From Myxococcus xanthus (GTDB taxonomy: Bacteria; Myxococcota; Myxococcia; Myxococcales; Myxococcaceae): 64,000 nucleotides of DNA. How positions within the stretch are numbered: position 1 is the stretch's first letter; each line of letters starts with the position of its first letter. Shown here in pieces: positions 11,601 to 17,943 of the stretch. The notes below the pieces were generated by a model that was not told the DNA's origin, made no database searches, and saw only the letters and a program-made list of their open reading frames with translations. The translations under genes and the position numbers were made by a program. The stretch spans positions 1,057,001 to 1,121,000 of the forward strand of contig NZ_CP017174.1 of the NCBI RefSeq assembly GCF_006402735.1. Reading direction: 5' to 3'.

Positions 11601-11653
11601 CGACGGAAGTGGTTGAAGGCGCGGAAGCCATCCAAAAGTATCTTGCGAGGTGA
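5633..11653 (+). CDS. SpvB/TcdB-RHS polymorphic toxin
   Basis: A secreted RHS-family toxin of 2,006 residues. A signal peptide (residues 1-19, ending SAWG) is followed by an SpvB/TcdB N-terminal domain (about 30-300, GRGGFSPTLALSYSG). Five FG-GAP/VCBS calcium-loop repeats follow (DVDGDGMSD near 327, then near 426, 478, 530 and 581). Next come a TcdB-like middle region, many YD repeats (YDAAGR, YDALGR) over about 850-1550, and the RHS-associated core (about 1745-1790, WLTPDSP and YQYVRQNPVLYWDPDG). The last 215 residues are the variable toxin tip. FHGTK near 1892 and a following WMSEN recall the first strands of ADP-ribosyltransferase folds; this assignment is tentative. Two hydrophobic stretches at about 1600-1645, the second ending GLSC, lie just before the core and are unusual. 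The next gene overlaps by 4 bp and is the likely immunity gene. Confidence 0.88.
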   Translation: MKMVIACGLLCLVSSSAWGAGEPVPGALNSQTLRLPDGPGSVRGLGDELAVNGFSAQIQYGVPFELPRGRGGFSPTLALSYSGEMGNGLVGVGWSLPVMSIRRSLRHGVPAYTPTDELELVGIAGGGRLVALQDGTWRLEGRGQEVKVERSGAGFLVTENGGTRYFLGTAASARQESATTGQVAAWFAEEVLHPAGHRVALQYSKEGGQVYPVSLAWGPGDSFLVELLYEERPDVVVSYRSGFAVETAKRLKHVRVTSFDEVVRMYHLTYENSLSLSRLVHVEMTGRGGEGALPMLSFSYAEPAAEQIIQQTGVAGWILNSRGVSLADVDGDGMSDLLRIEASGHSYKRGTGSGFASPRTLPGPAIDLANVRLMDLDGDARPELVRYLSSSWRPYRLNGFSWVDAGSKWQGSDNLPLNGADYFFADLNGDGRVDVIQRIANGIRVKLNGATGLGAWISRPYIGGVSQLVPGPDVRFHDVNGDGLADVVQLTDSLMRVFLGRGDGNFVLKGSYSHPWGTGNFPLADVRLCDLNRDGLMDVVRLSASHVYWYAGKAEGGVLATARFLARPGSAAYDSVVAIADVNGNGSEDVVWSSQQGLWVLDLAGRTSAGMLVGVDNGLGKTVSLDYSASAILSVAAETAGQPWEMQLPVSVPVPVTVTVNPGAGGPPRVVEHSVRDGFWDGGERRFGGFLTGIRRQVGTTLRETLIEKTLYHAGFAVERVLRGVPLEVRTEDGNGKLFSVKTSQYEARVVDGLPSVALLRKAAVLEQRIWHHEGTATPVETLTTYAYDTRVRPVEELHSGRLDLQGDEKTVIRAYASDDALWIQDVVCEEKVLEADGTLVSHSRTFYGDASQVFTWTDVAACRVGRLVREKRGWLEDSVQPRWVVDTSTEYDAWDNPVRMFENGVWRTISYDANRLHATAESVSPVPGRILTWAAQWDDVLGQLKVLTDPNGIATEVGYDSLGRLVTVSVAGAPPHLRYSYDWTAPAPRTTTYAYDGSDAELRAESLPWKPSPKWRQTVAIANGAGEALYTATRLLRTQWLVGDWVERDARGKVVYRAEPFVWAQASLPAVRPTNADAQLLAYDALGRLVSQSLPTGAVQTMAYAVLGATHTVQGMAPVHTTKDGLGRIRRTTRQVGPVLESVDATYDAADRIRTLRLQDGEATHAFTYDTLGRLVFANDPDIGTRTLRYADSGHLTRLTNGAQQAREYFYDDAGRLVRTLGEDGATFVYHYDVAQDGSAVGNTAGRMAWVEEPRGSVHFAYDAHGRVARQRRAIEGMWSVEDTLFSTTGLPLTSDVDGVLVDTTYDAAGRPVRLGNYWEAVELDAAGRVIEERFGNGVRQVYARDALGMPSRVHVQRATGVTLYDVTLTRNAFGAPVTVSDADGVGLNHSATFEYDPAARLTESVLGAVPLPDGTLGEGAESFRFEYAYDGLQNMVLRHSSGPKALNVLAGAYHYGERGFGPRQLTRVTAGSNETLMGYDDAGRLVQQGGHLMTYNGLDQLVRVKLPSSPGTTSVVEHDYGFDGMRVLTRAPSGDMQYWFSPQLTQRGASIRERYLRLADRVLARVTHVPSSASGKSVVPPPTEIEGATIDGAVGRLVSGLILGALACVTLMALCIRVPAHGRWRRWSAGMLAVSMLGLSCDTGVRAEHHAESQRAALWIEEQVQYFHGGVSAGPVLISRQDGSVLEERRYEPFGAPIDAYRELLGGSAELGDVDHVGEPLNVLNKLTEAHTGWSDHGARWMAPESARWLTPDSPVKGPEPQFLSSPWDLHPYQYVRQNPVLYWDPDGRFGRLDLPSVALAEACKGGCSNTDREAFQSAFESTVKEGLLVLNPIPTNKEELILQVATGGTGKIAAKLVVVGMIARSPKLLKSVTNVTEGAARSSNVLRGFHGTKGDNVVSIIDSGIFRPKDGKVWMSENVGGTFVHGTDRSRMASFSIEVEAVVDGAKVTRMSTPNVPRSLLIETGKDVPVQVRRLHVRTPDGDGGFATEVVEGAEAIQKYLAR

Positions 11654-11985
11654 CTGGTATGGGAACTCGGTATGGTACGCGAGACTTTCCGGACATGGAG
11701 GGGCTTGTTGTTTGTGGACGGAGGGTAACTGATGCGATGGCGGTAGTAGGGGTGTCTAATTCGGAATTGCTGGAGGTCTTGGAGTTGGTGCTGTTCGGAG
11801 AAAAGGAGGCTTGGGGGGCTGCAGTTGATGGGCTGATTACGAGGACTGAGACGGCAAGGCTTCTTTTGGCGAATCTTGAGTCCTGGTTGGTAGAACGCGC
11901 GAAGATTCCCTGGGGGGAGGAGAAGGCGTGGGATCTGGAGTTGTTTGTTCCAGAGGTGGAGGTTTGCTTGTTTGGCGTTATTTGA
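11650..11985 (+). CDS. Probable immunity protein for the RHS toxin
   Basis: A small acidic 111-residue protein, rich in Leu, Glu and Trp, with no signal peptide and no recognised family. Its GTG start at 11650 overlaps the TGA of the RHS toxin (GTGA, 11650-11653), the usual arrangement for translational coupling. An ATG three codons downstream (11659) is an alternative start. A short cytosolic acidic protein directly behind the variable C-terminus of a polymorphic toxin is the classic position of the cognate immunity protein. The assignment is from context, since I do not recognise the sequence. Confidence 0.6.
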   Translation: MTGMGTRYGTRDFPDMEGLVVCGRRVTDAMAVVGVSNSELLEVLELVLFGEKEAWGAAVDGLITRTETARLLLANLESWLVERAKIPWGEEKAWDLELFVPEVEVCLFGVI

Positions 11986-12030
11986 GGTGGTTTTGGAATG
12001 GCGTGGTCGCGTGATGCCTGTGCCTGGTTG

Positions 12031-12060
12031 CACCTCCGCAGGATTTACTCTGCGGAGGTG
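12031..12060 (-). terminator. Hairpin: original terminator of the displaced tetR 3' end
   Basis: CACCTCCGCAG (12031-12041) and CTGCGGAGGTG (12050-12060) form a perfect 11-bp stem with an 8-nt loop and no long T run. Read on the minus strand, the sequence just beyond the 9-bp target duplication continues the tetR frame for five codons (A-T-S-A-E) and then TAA, and the stop lies inside this hairpin. So it is most simply the original end of the tetR gene now at 17944-18588. It may also serve the immunity gene ending at 11985. Confidence 0.6.
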
Positions 12061-12062
12061 GC

Positions 12063-12071
12063 ATTCATGAC
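12063..12071. repeat. Target site duplication, left copy (ATTCATGAC)
   Basis: The 9-bp sequence ATTCATGAC sits directly outside the left inverted repeat of the IS4-type element. An identical copy lies directly outside the right inverted repeat at 17965-17973. Nine-base duplications are within the range known for IS4-family insertion. Confidence 0.85.
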
Positions 12072-12090
12072 CTGAGGCATCCCCTCATTT
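12072..12090 (+). repeat. Left terminal inverted repeat of the IS4-type element
   Basis: CTGAGGCATCCCCTCATTT matches the reverse complement of 17946-17964 (CTGAGGACTTCCCTCATTT) at 16 of 19 positions. It ends 3 bp before the stop codon of the C-terminal transposase fragment, as expected for an IS end. Confidence 0.85.
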
Positions 12091-12093
12091 GAA

Positions 12094-12304
12094 TCAGATG
12101 AGCCCGAAGGCTTCACGGAACACGGCGTACTCGCGTACCAATTGACCAAATCGGTCCACCAGCGGGCTCAGTCGCGCATCGCTCATGCGCGGCATGGCCA
12201 TGAAGTAGTAGGCGCCCTGGGTGAAGAGCGAGTGAGTCCGCTTCTTCGCGGTGTTCACCTTCAAGTGCTTGTCGTAGCCGAGCGCCTCACCCGCCGCGCC
12301 CAGC
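12094..12304 (-). pseudogene. IS4-type transposase, C-terminal fragment
   Basis: About 69 codons read on the minus strand beginning with LGAAGEALG, including KKRTHSLFTQG and ending REAFGLI before TGA. This resembles the C-terminus of IS4-family DDE transposases, where a similar KRRTHSLF stretch is typical. The fragment is cut at 12304 by the left end of an IS66 element. Its missing N-terminal part is at 17093-17869 in the same orientation, so the two belong to one disrupted gene. Confidence 0.75.
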
Positions 12305-12480
12305 GTATCCGTCCGGCCAAGGACGTGCTGAGAGGCGTTGAGTGAGGAGTCGGCGCCGAGGACCCTGGTGGGAATGTCAAAGCCGGTGGAGAGTATCCGT
12401 CCGGCCAAGGACGTGCTGAGAGGCGTTGAGTGAGGAGTCGGCGCCGAGGACCCTGGTGGGAATGTCAAAGCCGGTGGAGA
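12305..12480 (+). repeat. Exact 88-bp tandem duplication of the IS66 left end
   Basis: Bases 12305-12392 and 12393-12480 are identical. Each copy begins with the putative IS66 terminal sequence GTATCCGTCC and includes the tnpA ATG (12374 in copy one, 12462 in copy two). Only the second copy leads into an intact tnpA frame. Confidence 0.9.
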
Positions 12481-12776
12481 AGCAGGAGTGGTTCCGGGTC
12501 GCCGAAGCCTTCGAGGCGAGCGGACTGACGCAAAAAGCGTTCTCCTCGCAGCGAGGCGTGCGGCTCAGCACGTTGCAGTCGTGGGTGTACCGGCGCCGAC
12601 GCCAGCACGGCAGTCAGGCAGAGGTAGTGCGCCTGCTGCCGGTGGAGGTCGCGACGAGGCCCACGGCGACGGAGTCGATGCTGGAGGTGGTAACGGCGAG
12701 CGGAGCGCGGGTGCGCTTCGAGGAGGGCACCGACGTCGACTACGTGGCCCGGCTCGTCGCCGCGCTGGGGCGGTGA
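12462..12776 (+). CDS. tnpA: IS66-family accessory protein TnpA
   Basis: A 104-residue protein starting at ATG 12462 (MSKPVEKQEWF). Residues about 8-45 form a helix-turn-helix of the kind found in IS66 OrfA (GLTQKAFSSQRGV, LQSWVYRRRRQ). The C-terminal half ends with a conserved-looking VDYVARLVAAL. IS66 elements need OrfA and OrfB besides the DDE transposase. The gene is followed 4 bp later by tnpB. The frame is intact although the element is truncated. Confidence 0.85.
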   Translation: MSKPVEKQEWFRVAEAFEASGLTQKAFSSQRGVRLSTLQSWVYRRRRQHGSQAEVVRLLPVEVATRPTATESMLEVVTASGARVRFEEGTDVDYVARLVAALGR

Positions 12777-12780
12777 GGCA

Positions 12781-13146
12781 GTGTTTGCCCTTCCAGCCTC
12801 GGTGCGCGTGGTGCTGGCGACAGAGCCGGTGGACATGCGTAAGTCGATTGACGGCCTGATGGCACTGGTGCGCAGCGCATGGGGCGAGGACGTCTACTCG
12901 GGGCACCTCTTCGCCTTCGTCTCGCGCATGGGCGACAGAGTCAAGGTGCTGACGTGGAGTCGAGGCGGCTTCGTGCTGCTGTACAAGCGGCTGGAGACGG
13001 GCCGCTTCCGCCTACCACCGGTGGACGCGGGCGCGCAGGTGGTGCACCTGGACGCCACGCAGTTGGCGATGCTGCTGGACGGCATTGACGTGGCGCAGGT
13101 GAGGCGCCAGCCTGCCTGGACGCCTCCCGGGCGCACGGGCACCTGA
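12781..13146 (+). CDS. tnpB: IS66-family protein TnpB
   Basis: A 121-residue protein of the IS66 OrfB family, starting at GTG 12781. Characteristic stretches are PVDMRKSIDGL near residue 16, the central FVSRMGDRVKVLTW block and the YKRLETGRF segment. It is needed with TnpA and TnpC for IS66 transposition, though its biochemical role is not settled. It is intact here, but the tnpC that should follow is broken. Confidence 0.9.
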   Translation: MFALPASVRVVLATEPVDMRKSIDGLMALVRSAWGEDVYSGHLFAFVSRMGDRVKVLTWSRGGFVLLYKRLETGRFRLPPVDAGAQVVHLDATQLAMLLDGIDVAQVRRQPAWTPPGRTGT

Positions 13147-13192
13147 CGCGCCGGGCCCGGGACGCAGCGTGGCGGAGGCATGTTGAAGCTGG

Positions 13193-13440
13193 GTGCCTCG
13201 AGAGCTCCCTCAAGACCACTTCTGCCCCTGGCGCGAGGAGGCGGAGGAACTCAAGGCCGAGGTGAGCCGTATCGGCGGGGAGGTGGACGCACTCAAGGGG
13301 CAGTTGGCGGCCCTGCAGCGTCACGTCTTCGGCCGCAGGGCGGAGAAGTTGCCGACAGTGGCTGCCGAGCTGCGAGGGGACGCGGACTCGACGGCGGCCC
13401 GGGCCGAGGCCGCGAAGCAGAAGCGCCGGGAGAGCCTCAA
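13193..13440 (+). pseudogene. tnpC: IS66 transposase TnpC, N-terminal fragment
   Basis: About 80 codons of the coiled-coil/zipper N-terminus of the IS66 DDE transposase (EEAEELKAEVSRIGGEV, LAALQRHVFGRRAEKL) up to KQKRRES. From there the frame runs into the left end of IS21 (TGGTCAC, 13441) and becomes unrelated sequence. The catalytic DDE domain is absent, so this copy cannot be functional. Confidence 0.8.
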
Positions 13441-13514
13441 TGGTCACGTGAAAACCGGCCAAAGAGGGTCCCTTCAAAACCGGCCAAAGGGAGAGGACCG
13501 AGACAGGAGGACTC

Positions 13515-14279
13515 CTACCCCGCGGACTCGGAGGTCCGCAACTCCATGGCCCCCTTGGTGCGCCAGCTGCGGGGACCGAATTGGACGACGTGGGCATGGT
13601 GCAGCAGACGGTCGAGCATGGCGGCCACGGCGGCGTTGTCCCCCAAGAGCTTCCCCCAGTCCTCCACTGGCCGGTTGGAGGTGATGAGGGTGGAAGCCTT
13701 CTCGTAGCGGCGCATGATGAGCTCGAGCAGGTCCTCGGCGGCGGTGGCCGGCAGCTTGCGCATGCCGAGGTCATCGATGATGAGCAGAGGCGCGCCGGTG
13801 AGCGCATCGAGCTTCTGGCGTCGGGTGCCTTCGAGGCTTGCTTCGGCGAGCTCCTCGAGCAGGTGGTGCGCCTCGCGGTAGAGGACGCGATGGCCCTGGG
13901 ACTGGATGACGGCGCGGCCGAGGGCCTGGGCGATGTGACTCTTGCCGGTGCCTGGAGGGCCAAGGAAGAGCGCGTCCTCGCGCCGCTCCACGAAGCCGCC
14001 GGTGGCCAGCTCGAAGACGAGGCGGCGATTCATCTTCTTGTTGAAGTCGAAGTCGAAGCCGTCGAGCGTCTTGCCCGCGTCGCGGAAGGCGCCCTGCTTG
14101 AGGCGGCGTTGGATGAAGCTGTCGCTTCTGCGAGTCAACTCGTCGTTGACGAGGGCGGAGAGGAAGTCGAGTGGAGCGAGCTTCTCGGCTTGCGCCTGGA
14201 GGATGCGGGCCTCGACGGCCTGGGCCATGCCGGACAGGCGCAAGGTGGTGAGGGCGCGGGTGATTTCGACGAGATTCAT
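13515..14279 (-). CDS. istB: IS21-family helper ATPase IstB
   Basis: A 254-residue AAA+ helper ATPase that assists IstA in choosing and joining target DNA. The ATG at 14279 overlaps the istA stop (ATGA, 14276-14279), which fixes the start even though the open frame runs further upstream. Visible motifs are the Walker A loop GPPGTGKS near residue 105, a Walker B stretch LLIIDDLGM, and the sensor-type TLITSNRP. The N-terminal segment (MNLVEITRALTTL) is the family's usual N-terminal domain. Confidence 0.93.
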   Translation of the reverse strand: MNLVEITRALTTLRLSGMAQAVEARILQAQAEKLAPLDFLSALVNDELTRRSDSFIQRRLKQGAFRDAGKTLDGFDFDFNKKMNRRLVFELATGGFVERREDALFLGPPGTGKSHIAQALGRAVIQSQGHRVLYREAHHLLEELAEASLEGTRRQKLDALTGAPLLIIDDLGMRKLPATAAEDLLELIMRRYEKASTLITSNRPVEDWGKLLGDNAAVAAMLDRLLHHAHVVQFGPRSWRTKGAMELRTSESAG

Positions 14280-15910
14280 GTCTCGGTGTCTCCTGGGTGA
14301 GGGGTGGGTTGAGTCAGACGGACGATGACGTCGCGGTAGTGGGTGAGCTCGCGGATGAGCGGGTCGACCTGGCGCAGGGTGACGGGAGTGGGCGTGCGTC
14401 TTTCGAGGTAGCGGCGCACGAAGCGGTAGGTGGGGACGCCCACCTCGAGAGCCACCTCGCAGGCGTCGTCCAGGGCAGCGGCGCCGTGCTTCTTCACCAG
14501 GGACAGCACGCCCAGGATGCGGCGGGTGCCCACCTCTCCTTCTCGGCGGTGCACCTCGGCGCAAAGGGCGGCGACGCCGCGTCCGGCCCTGGCGGCGCGC
14601 TCGAGAAGTTGCACGGTGGTGCGCGGCGCGTGGGAAGGCCTGTCCTCCTCGCGTGTGCGGTGGTGGCCGCGAGGGGCCCGGGTGTGCTCCCGGAGCAGTT
14701 GCCCCGTAGCGGGCAGCAGCAGGCGGACGTGGAGGCTGTCCCACTGCACGTGCAGCTTGCGGCCGATGTGTCCCGGGGGCACCGAGTAGTACGCGCCGTC
14801 CACCTCGACGTGCCCGTCCAGGTGCACCACTCGCTCACCGTAGGCGTAGTAGCGGAAGGGCTCCACGGGCAGGGCCAGCAGCCATGGGCGCTCCTCGCCG
14901 AACATGGCGGCCACCTGGCGCTTGGTGGTGCCGTGGATTCGGGTGTCCGCCCACTTCGCCTCCCACGCGTCGAGGTAGACCTGGGCGGCCTCCAGCGACT
15001 CGAAGCGCAGGCCCTTCAGCGGCGTGCGCTGCGCGTGGCCCACCGCAGACTCCACCTTCCCCTTCCTGTCCGGGTGGCGGACTCGGGCCGGCAGGGCCGT
15101 GGCCCCGTAGTGGGCCAGCACGTCCCGGAAGAGCGGATTGAGGGCCGGCTCGTAGACGTCGGGCGAAAGCACCCCCTCACGCAGGTTGTCCAGCACCACC
15201 GTGCGCGTCACGCCTCCCAGCCGCCGGAAGGCCTCCTCGTGCAACTGCGCCCACGCGCGGCTGGAGGACTTCCAGCACAACAGCCGCACTGACTTGCGGC
15301 TGTAGCCCAGCGTCATGACGAACATGCGCGTGCGCCGGTATTTCCCCGTCTCCGGGTGGCGCACCATGGGCCCCTCCCCATAGTCCACCTGCGCTTCCTC
15401 GCCCGGCGTTGTGTGGATGACGGCCTTGGCCTCCGGGCCCTGGCTGTCGCGCAACGCCCGGACGAAGCGGCGCACGCTAATGTAGCTGCCCGTGTAGCCC
15501 TGCGTGTCGACGAGCTCCTCGTAGATGGCGCGCCCGTTGCGGCCCACCTCCAGCCGCTGCCGCACCAGCTCGACGTAGGGCGCGACGATGCTCGCCGATA
15601 CGTGCCGGACTCCGGCTCGGCTGCGCGGCATGGAGTCGGTGGTCCCCTCATTGGCCGGTTTTGCTCCGGCGGCCTCGGCCTCCGGCTCACTCGCCTCGGT
15701 GGTCCCCTCATTGGCCGGTTTTGACTTGCCCCACCGGCGCGGTGGACGGATGCCCACGCCCGCGGCCTTCAGGTAGCCGCTGGCCGTCTCACGGCGCACC
15801 CCCGTCGCATCCTCGATACGTCTCAGACTCCAACCCAACCGCCCCAGGGCGATGACCTGCTGCTTCTTCTCGTCGCTCAAGACGTTGCCCATCCCCCGGG
15901 CGGACTCCAC
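14276..15910 (-). CDS. istA: IS21-family transposase IstA
   Basis: A 544-residue DDE transposase; MGNVLSDEKKQ at residue 7 (15892) may be the true start. An N-terminal helix-turn-helix (about 15-55) is followed by the catalytic core with Asp in QVDYGEGP, Asp in VVLDNLREGV and Glu in GKVESAVGH. A beta-barrel C-terminal region (YYSVPPGHIGRKL) follows. Residues about 62-92 carry KPANEGTT twice, 20 codons apart. These are the translation of AAAACCGGCCAATGAGG sites that resemble the element's terminal repeats. It overlaps istB by 4 bp. Confidence 0.93.
   Translation of the reverse strand: MESARGMGNVLSDEKKQQVIALGRLGWSLRRIEDATGVRRETASGYLKAAGVGIRPPRRWGKSKPANEGTTEASEPEAEAAGAKPANEGTTDSMPRSRAGVRHVSASIVAPYVELVRQRLEVGRNGRAIYEELVDTQGYTGSYISVRRFVRALRDSQGPEAKAVIHTTPGEEAQVDYGEGPMVRHPETGKYRRTRMFVMTLGYSRKSVRLLCWKSSSRAWAQLHEEAFRRLGGVTRTVVLDNLREGVLSPDVYEPALNPLFRDVLAHYGATALPARVRHPDRKGKVESAVGHAQRTPLKGLRFESLEAAQVYLDAWEAKWADTRIHGTTKRQVAAMFGEERPWLLALPVEPFRYYAYGERVVHLDGHVEVDGAYYSVPPGHIGRKLHVQWDSLHVRLLLPATGQLLREHTRAPRGHHRTREEDRPSHAPRTTVQLLERAARAGRGVAALCAEVHRREGEVGTRRILGVLSLVKKHGAAALDDACEVALEVGVPTYRFVRRYLERRTPTPVTLRQVDPLIRELTHYRDVIVRLTQPTPHPGDTET
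15637..15722. repeat. IS21 terminal-type repeats inside istA
   Basis: A 26-bp block ending ATTGGCCGGTTTT occurs at 15637-15662 and again at 15697-15722, exactly 60 bp apart. Both are inside istA and match the repeats at the element end (15945-15957, with a variant at 15969-15982). They probably extend the array of transposase-binding sites into coding DNA. Confidence 0.7.
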
Positions 15911-15967
15911 GTCCTACCCGGGCGTCAACGTCTCGGCCCTCCCCATTGGCCGGTTTTCAGGGGACCT

Positions 15968-16764
15968 TCATTGGCTGGTTTTGGGTGACCACTGAGGCTT
16001 CTCGTTGTAGTCGTACCGCCACGCCTCGATGAGGACGACGGCCTCCCTCCTGTTGGCAAACCACTCCGCGGACAGGCACTCGTCGCGAAAGCGGCCGTTG
16101 AAGCTCTCGTTGGTGCCGTTCTGCCAGGGCTTGCCCGGGTCGCTGTAGGCCGTCTGGATGCTGCTGACCTCCAGCCACCCTAGCAGGGCCTTGGCGATGA
16201 ACTCCGGGCCGTTGTCGCTTCTGAGGTACTTCGGCGGACCGTGCACTGCCACCAGGCGCGAGAGTACCTCGATGACGCGCCTGGCACTGATGCGCCCCGC
16301 CACGTCGATGGCCAGGCATTCGCGGCTGTGCTCGTCCACGACAGTGAGACACTTGAGCTTCTGCCCGTTGGCGCATGCGTCGTGCACGAAGTCCCAGGCC
16401 CATACCGAGTTGACGCCCTCGGGCTTGGGCTGCCGCGGCCGTCCGAGCCGAAGGCGCTTTCTCGGCCTCCTTCGAGAGAGCGCCAGCCCCTCCTTCCTCC
16501 AGAGCCGATGCACCCGCTTCACGTTGACCATAGGCCCTTCGCGCCGCAGCGGCGCCCAGGCCCGCCGGTAGCCGAACCGGGGACGTGCCCGAGCGATACC
16601 TCGCAGTTTCTCCACCAGCGCCGCGTCCTTCGCCTCCTTGCGACGGACGTAGCCCAGACTGCTGCGGGCCACCTGTAACAGCGCGCACGCCCGGCGCTGC
16701 GACACGCCTCGCTCCTCGGCGTACCTCACCTGCCGGCGACGGACGGACGCGCTCACCATTTTTT
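15968..16764 (-). pseudogene. IS3 transposase OrfB, C-terminally truncated
   Basis: The integrase-like part of an IS3 transposase, normally made as an OrfAB fusion by -1 frameshifting. From the frameshift ([13 protein letters not shown]) the frame runs through an HTH-like region and the rve core with catalytic Asp in WAWDFVHD, Asp in RSDNGPEF and Glu in NESFNGRFRDEC. The family normally continues past DYNE with roughly 20-30 more residues (RPHSSLGY-like). Here the sequence becomes QWSPKTSQ, encoded by the IS21 end. The DDE triad is complete, but transposition is unlikely without the terminal repeat. Confidence 0.8.
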
Positions 16765-17092
16765 TGTGGAGATTTCCTTCATGACCTCGATTTCGAGGTC
16801 CCTCTCGGCCAGCAGCTTCTTCAGCCGCGCGTTCTCCTTCTCCAACTCCTTGAGCCGCGTCGCGTCGCCTGCCTCCATGCCGCCGAACTTCTGCCGCCAC
16901 CGGTAGAGCGTCTGCTCGGCGACGCCGTGCTTCCGGGCCACCTCCACCACGCTGGTCCCAGGCGCCTCCGCCTCCCTCAGGATGCGGACCATCTGCTCCT
17001 CGGTAAACCTGCTCTTCCTCACGACCGACCTACCTCCTGGCCGCGAGGACTCTCTCACTCTTCAACTGGTCCGAAAATTGGGGAGCAGACCA
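15992..17092 (-). mobile_element. IS3-family (IS407-like) element, right part
   Basis: Holds orfA, a slippery heptamer and most of orfB. The upstream end is near 17092, where TGGTCTGCTCCCC begins on the minus strand and the IS4 transposase frame resumes. The downstream end is lost: orfB runs into the IS21 terminus near 15991 after DYNEK, so the last codons and terminal repeat are missing. Confidence 0.75.
16753..17022 (-). CDS. IS3-family OrfA with programmed frameshift site
   Basis: An 89-residue IS407-type OrfA: a helix-turn-helix ([32 protein letters not shown]) followed by a leucine-zipper stretch ([21 protein letters not shown]). I chose GTG 17022 ([10 protein letters not shown]) because GGAGG lies just upstream; the open frame extends 12 codons further. 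Near its 3' end seven A residues (complement of 16759-16765) are followed by TGG TGA. Slipping back one base there continues as KKMVSAS into OrfB, the standard IS3 arrangement. Confidence 0.85.
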   Translation of the reverse strand: MRKSRFTEEQMVRILREAEAPGTSVVEVARKHGVAEQTLYRWRQKFGGMEAGDATRLKELEKENARLKKLLAERDLEIEVMKEISTKKW

Positions 17093-17869
17093 CGCAGGCG
17101 CCTGGTCGAAACTGGTGGCCAGGCACCATTCCTCCTTCATCCCCTTTCTCTTCACACACACCACCGCCCCCACCTGTGCCCCCGCCGCGGTGACGCGTGC
17201 GCCCCTCAGCAGCTTCGCCCGGCCCCGTCCGGCCCCCATTCGGCCGCGGGCTTCGTTTCTCCTCGCGCGGAGGTGACGAGCACATCCACGCGGAAGCGCA
17301 CCACGTACTCGAAGTCGAGCTGCTTCAAGGGTGCATAGAACTCCGCATTCGCGAAGCCCCGGTCCGCCAGCACCGTCACCTGCACATGGGAGGGAATCAA
17401 CTCCCGCAGCCGCTGCAGCACCAGGTCCTCGGTCAGCTGCCGGTTGCCTGCGGAGGCCGATTTCACCAGCGTCGTCCACACCAGCGGCGTCGCTCTTCCA
17501 TGACGCGTGACGAGGCTTGCCACCAGTGACTCCTGGTCGTCCTTCTCGAAGTCTGTCCAGTCCAGCGCGATGACGGCCTCCGTGCGCTCGGCCAGCACGA
17601 ACGGCCCCCAGGCCCCGAAGGTTCTCCAGACATCCGCGCCCCCATTGGACAGCAACCGGTCCACTTGCTTCACGGCGTGCTTTGAGGTGACATCCTCGCC
17701 TCTGGCCCAGGCCTTGCCGATCGCCGCCACCGAGAGGCTGGCGGCCTGCACCGCCCCCAACGTCGCCTGGGACAGGGACAGGATGCGTTTGACGTAGCAG
17801 GTCGTCCTCACACACCTTTGTCAGGAACGGCCGCACCTGCTCTTCGTCGATGGCCACCTTGCGCGTCAT
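17093..17869 (-). pseudogene. IS4-type transposase, N-terminal fragment with frameshifts
   Basis: The N-terminal and central part of an IS4-family DDE transposase: the first ~25 codons in one frame (MTRKVAIDEEQV), then a shift near 17800 to the frame holding VKRILSLSQATLG, the first catalytic region (IALDWTDF) and the second (VTVLADRGFANAEF). A further shift near 17215 leads to KGMKEEWCLATSFDQAPA. The frame then meets the IS3 end at 17092. With two frameshifts and the C-terminus displaced to 12094-12304 it is non-functional. Confidence 0.8.
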
Positions 17870-17943
17870 GGTGGCCTGCCTCTTTTCCCAAACGCTAGTG
17901 TCGTCGCACGCTCCTGCCGAGCGACCGACTGCTGTTCAACTCG

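Larger units (their letters stand above)
12305..13440 (+). mobile_element. IS66-family element, left part only
   Basis: The element starts at GTATCCGTCC (12305), where the IS4 transposase frame is interrupted, and carries the standard IS66 order tnpA, tnpB, tnpC. tnpC is truncated after about 80 codons by the IS21 element, and no right end of IS66 was found. The first 88 bp are duplicated in tandem. Confidence 0.75.
13433..15999 (-). mobile_element. Complete IS21-family element (istA-istB)
   Basis: The ends share an imperfect inverted repeat, AGCCTCAATGGTCAC at 13433-13447 and the complement of AGCCTCAGTGGTCAC at 15985-15999. Inside the ends are repeated AAAACCGGCCAA-type sites (13451-13462, 13477-13488, and in inverse orientation 15945-15957 and 15969-15982), the multiple terminal transposase-binding repeats typical of IS21. 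The IstA and IstB frames are intact, so the element may be active. No direct target duplication is visible; one flank is IS66 and the other IS3, as after an adjacent deletion. Confidence 0.85.

Noticed and set aside
13451..13488. Repeated AAAACCGGCCAA units as a possible CRISPR or operator array
   Set aside because: They sit at both ends of the IS21 element and are its terminal transposase-binding repeats; no spacers or cas genes.
14280..14744. 155-codon N-terminal extension of istB
   Set aside because: It is istA sequence read in another frame; IstB starts at the ATGA overlap at 14279.
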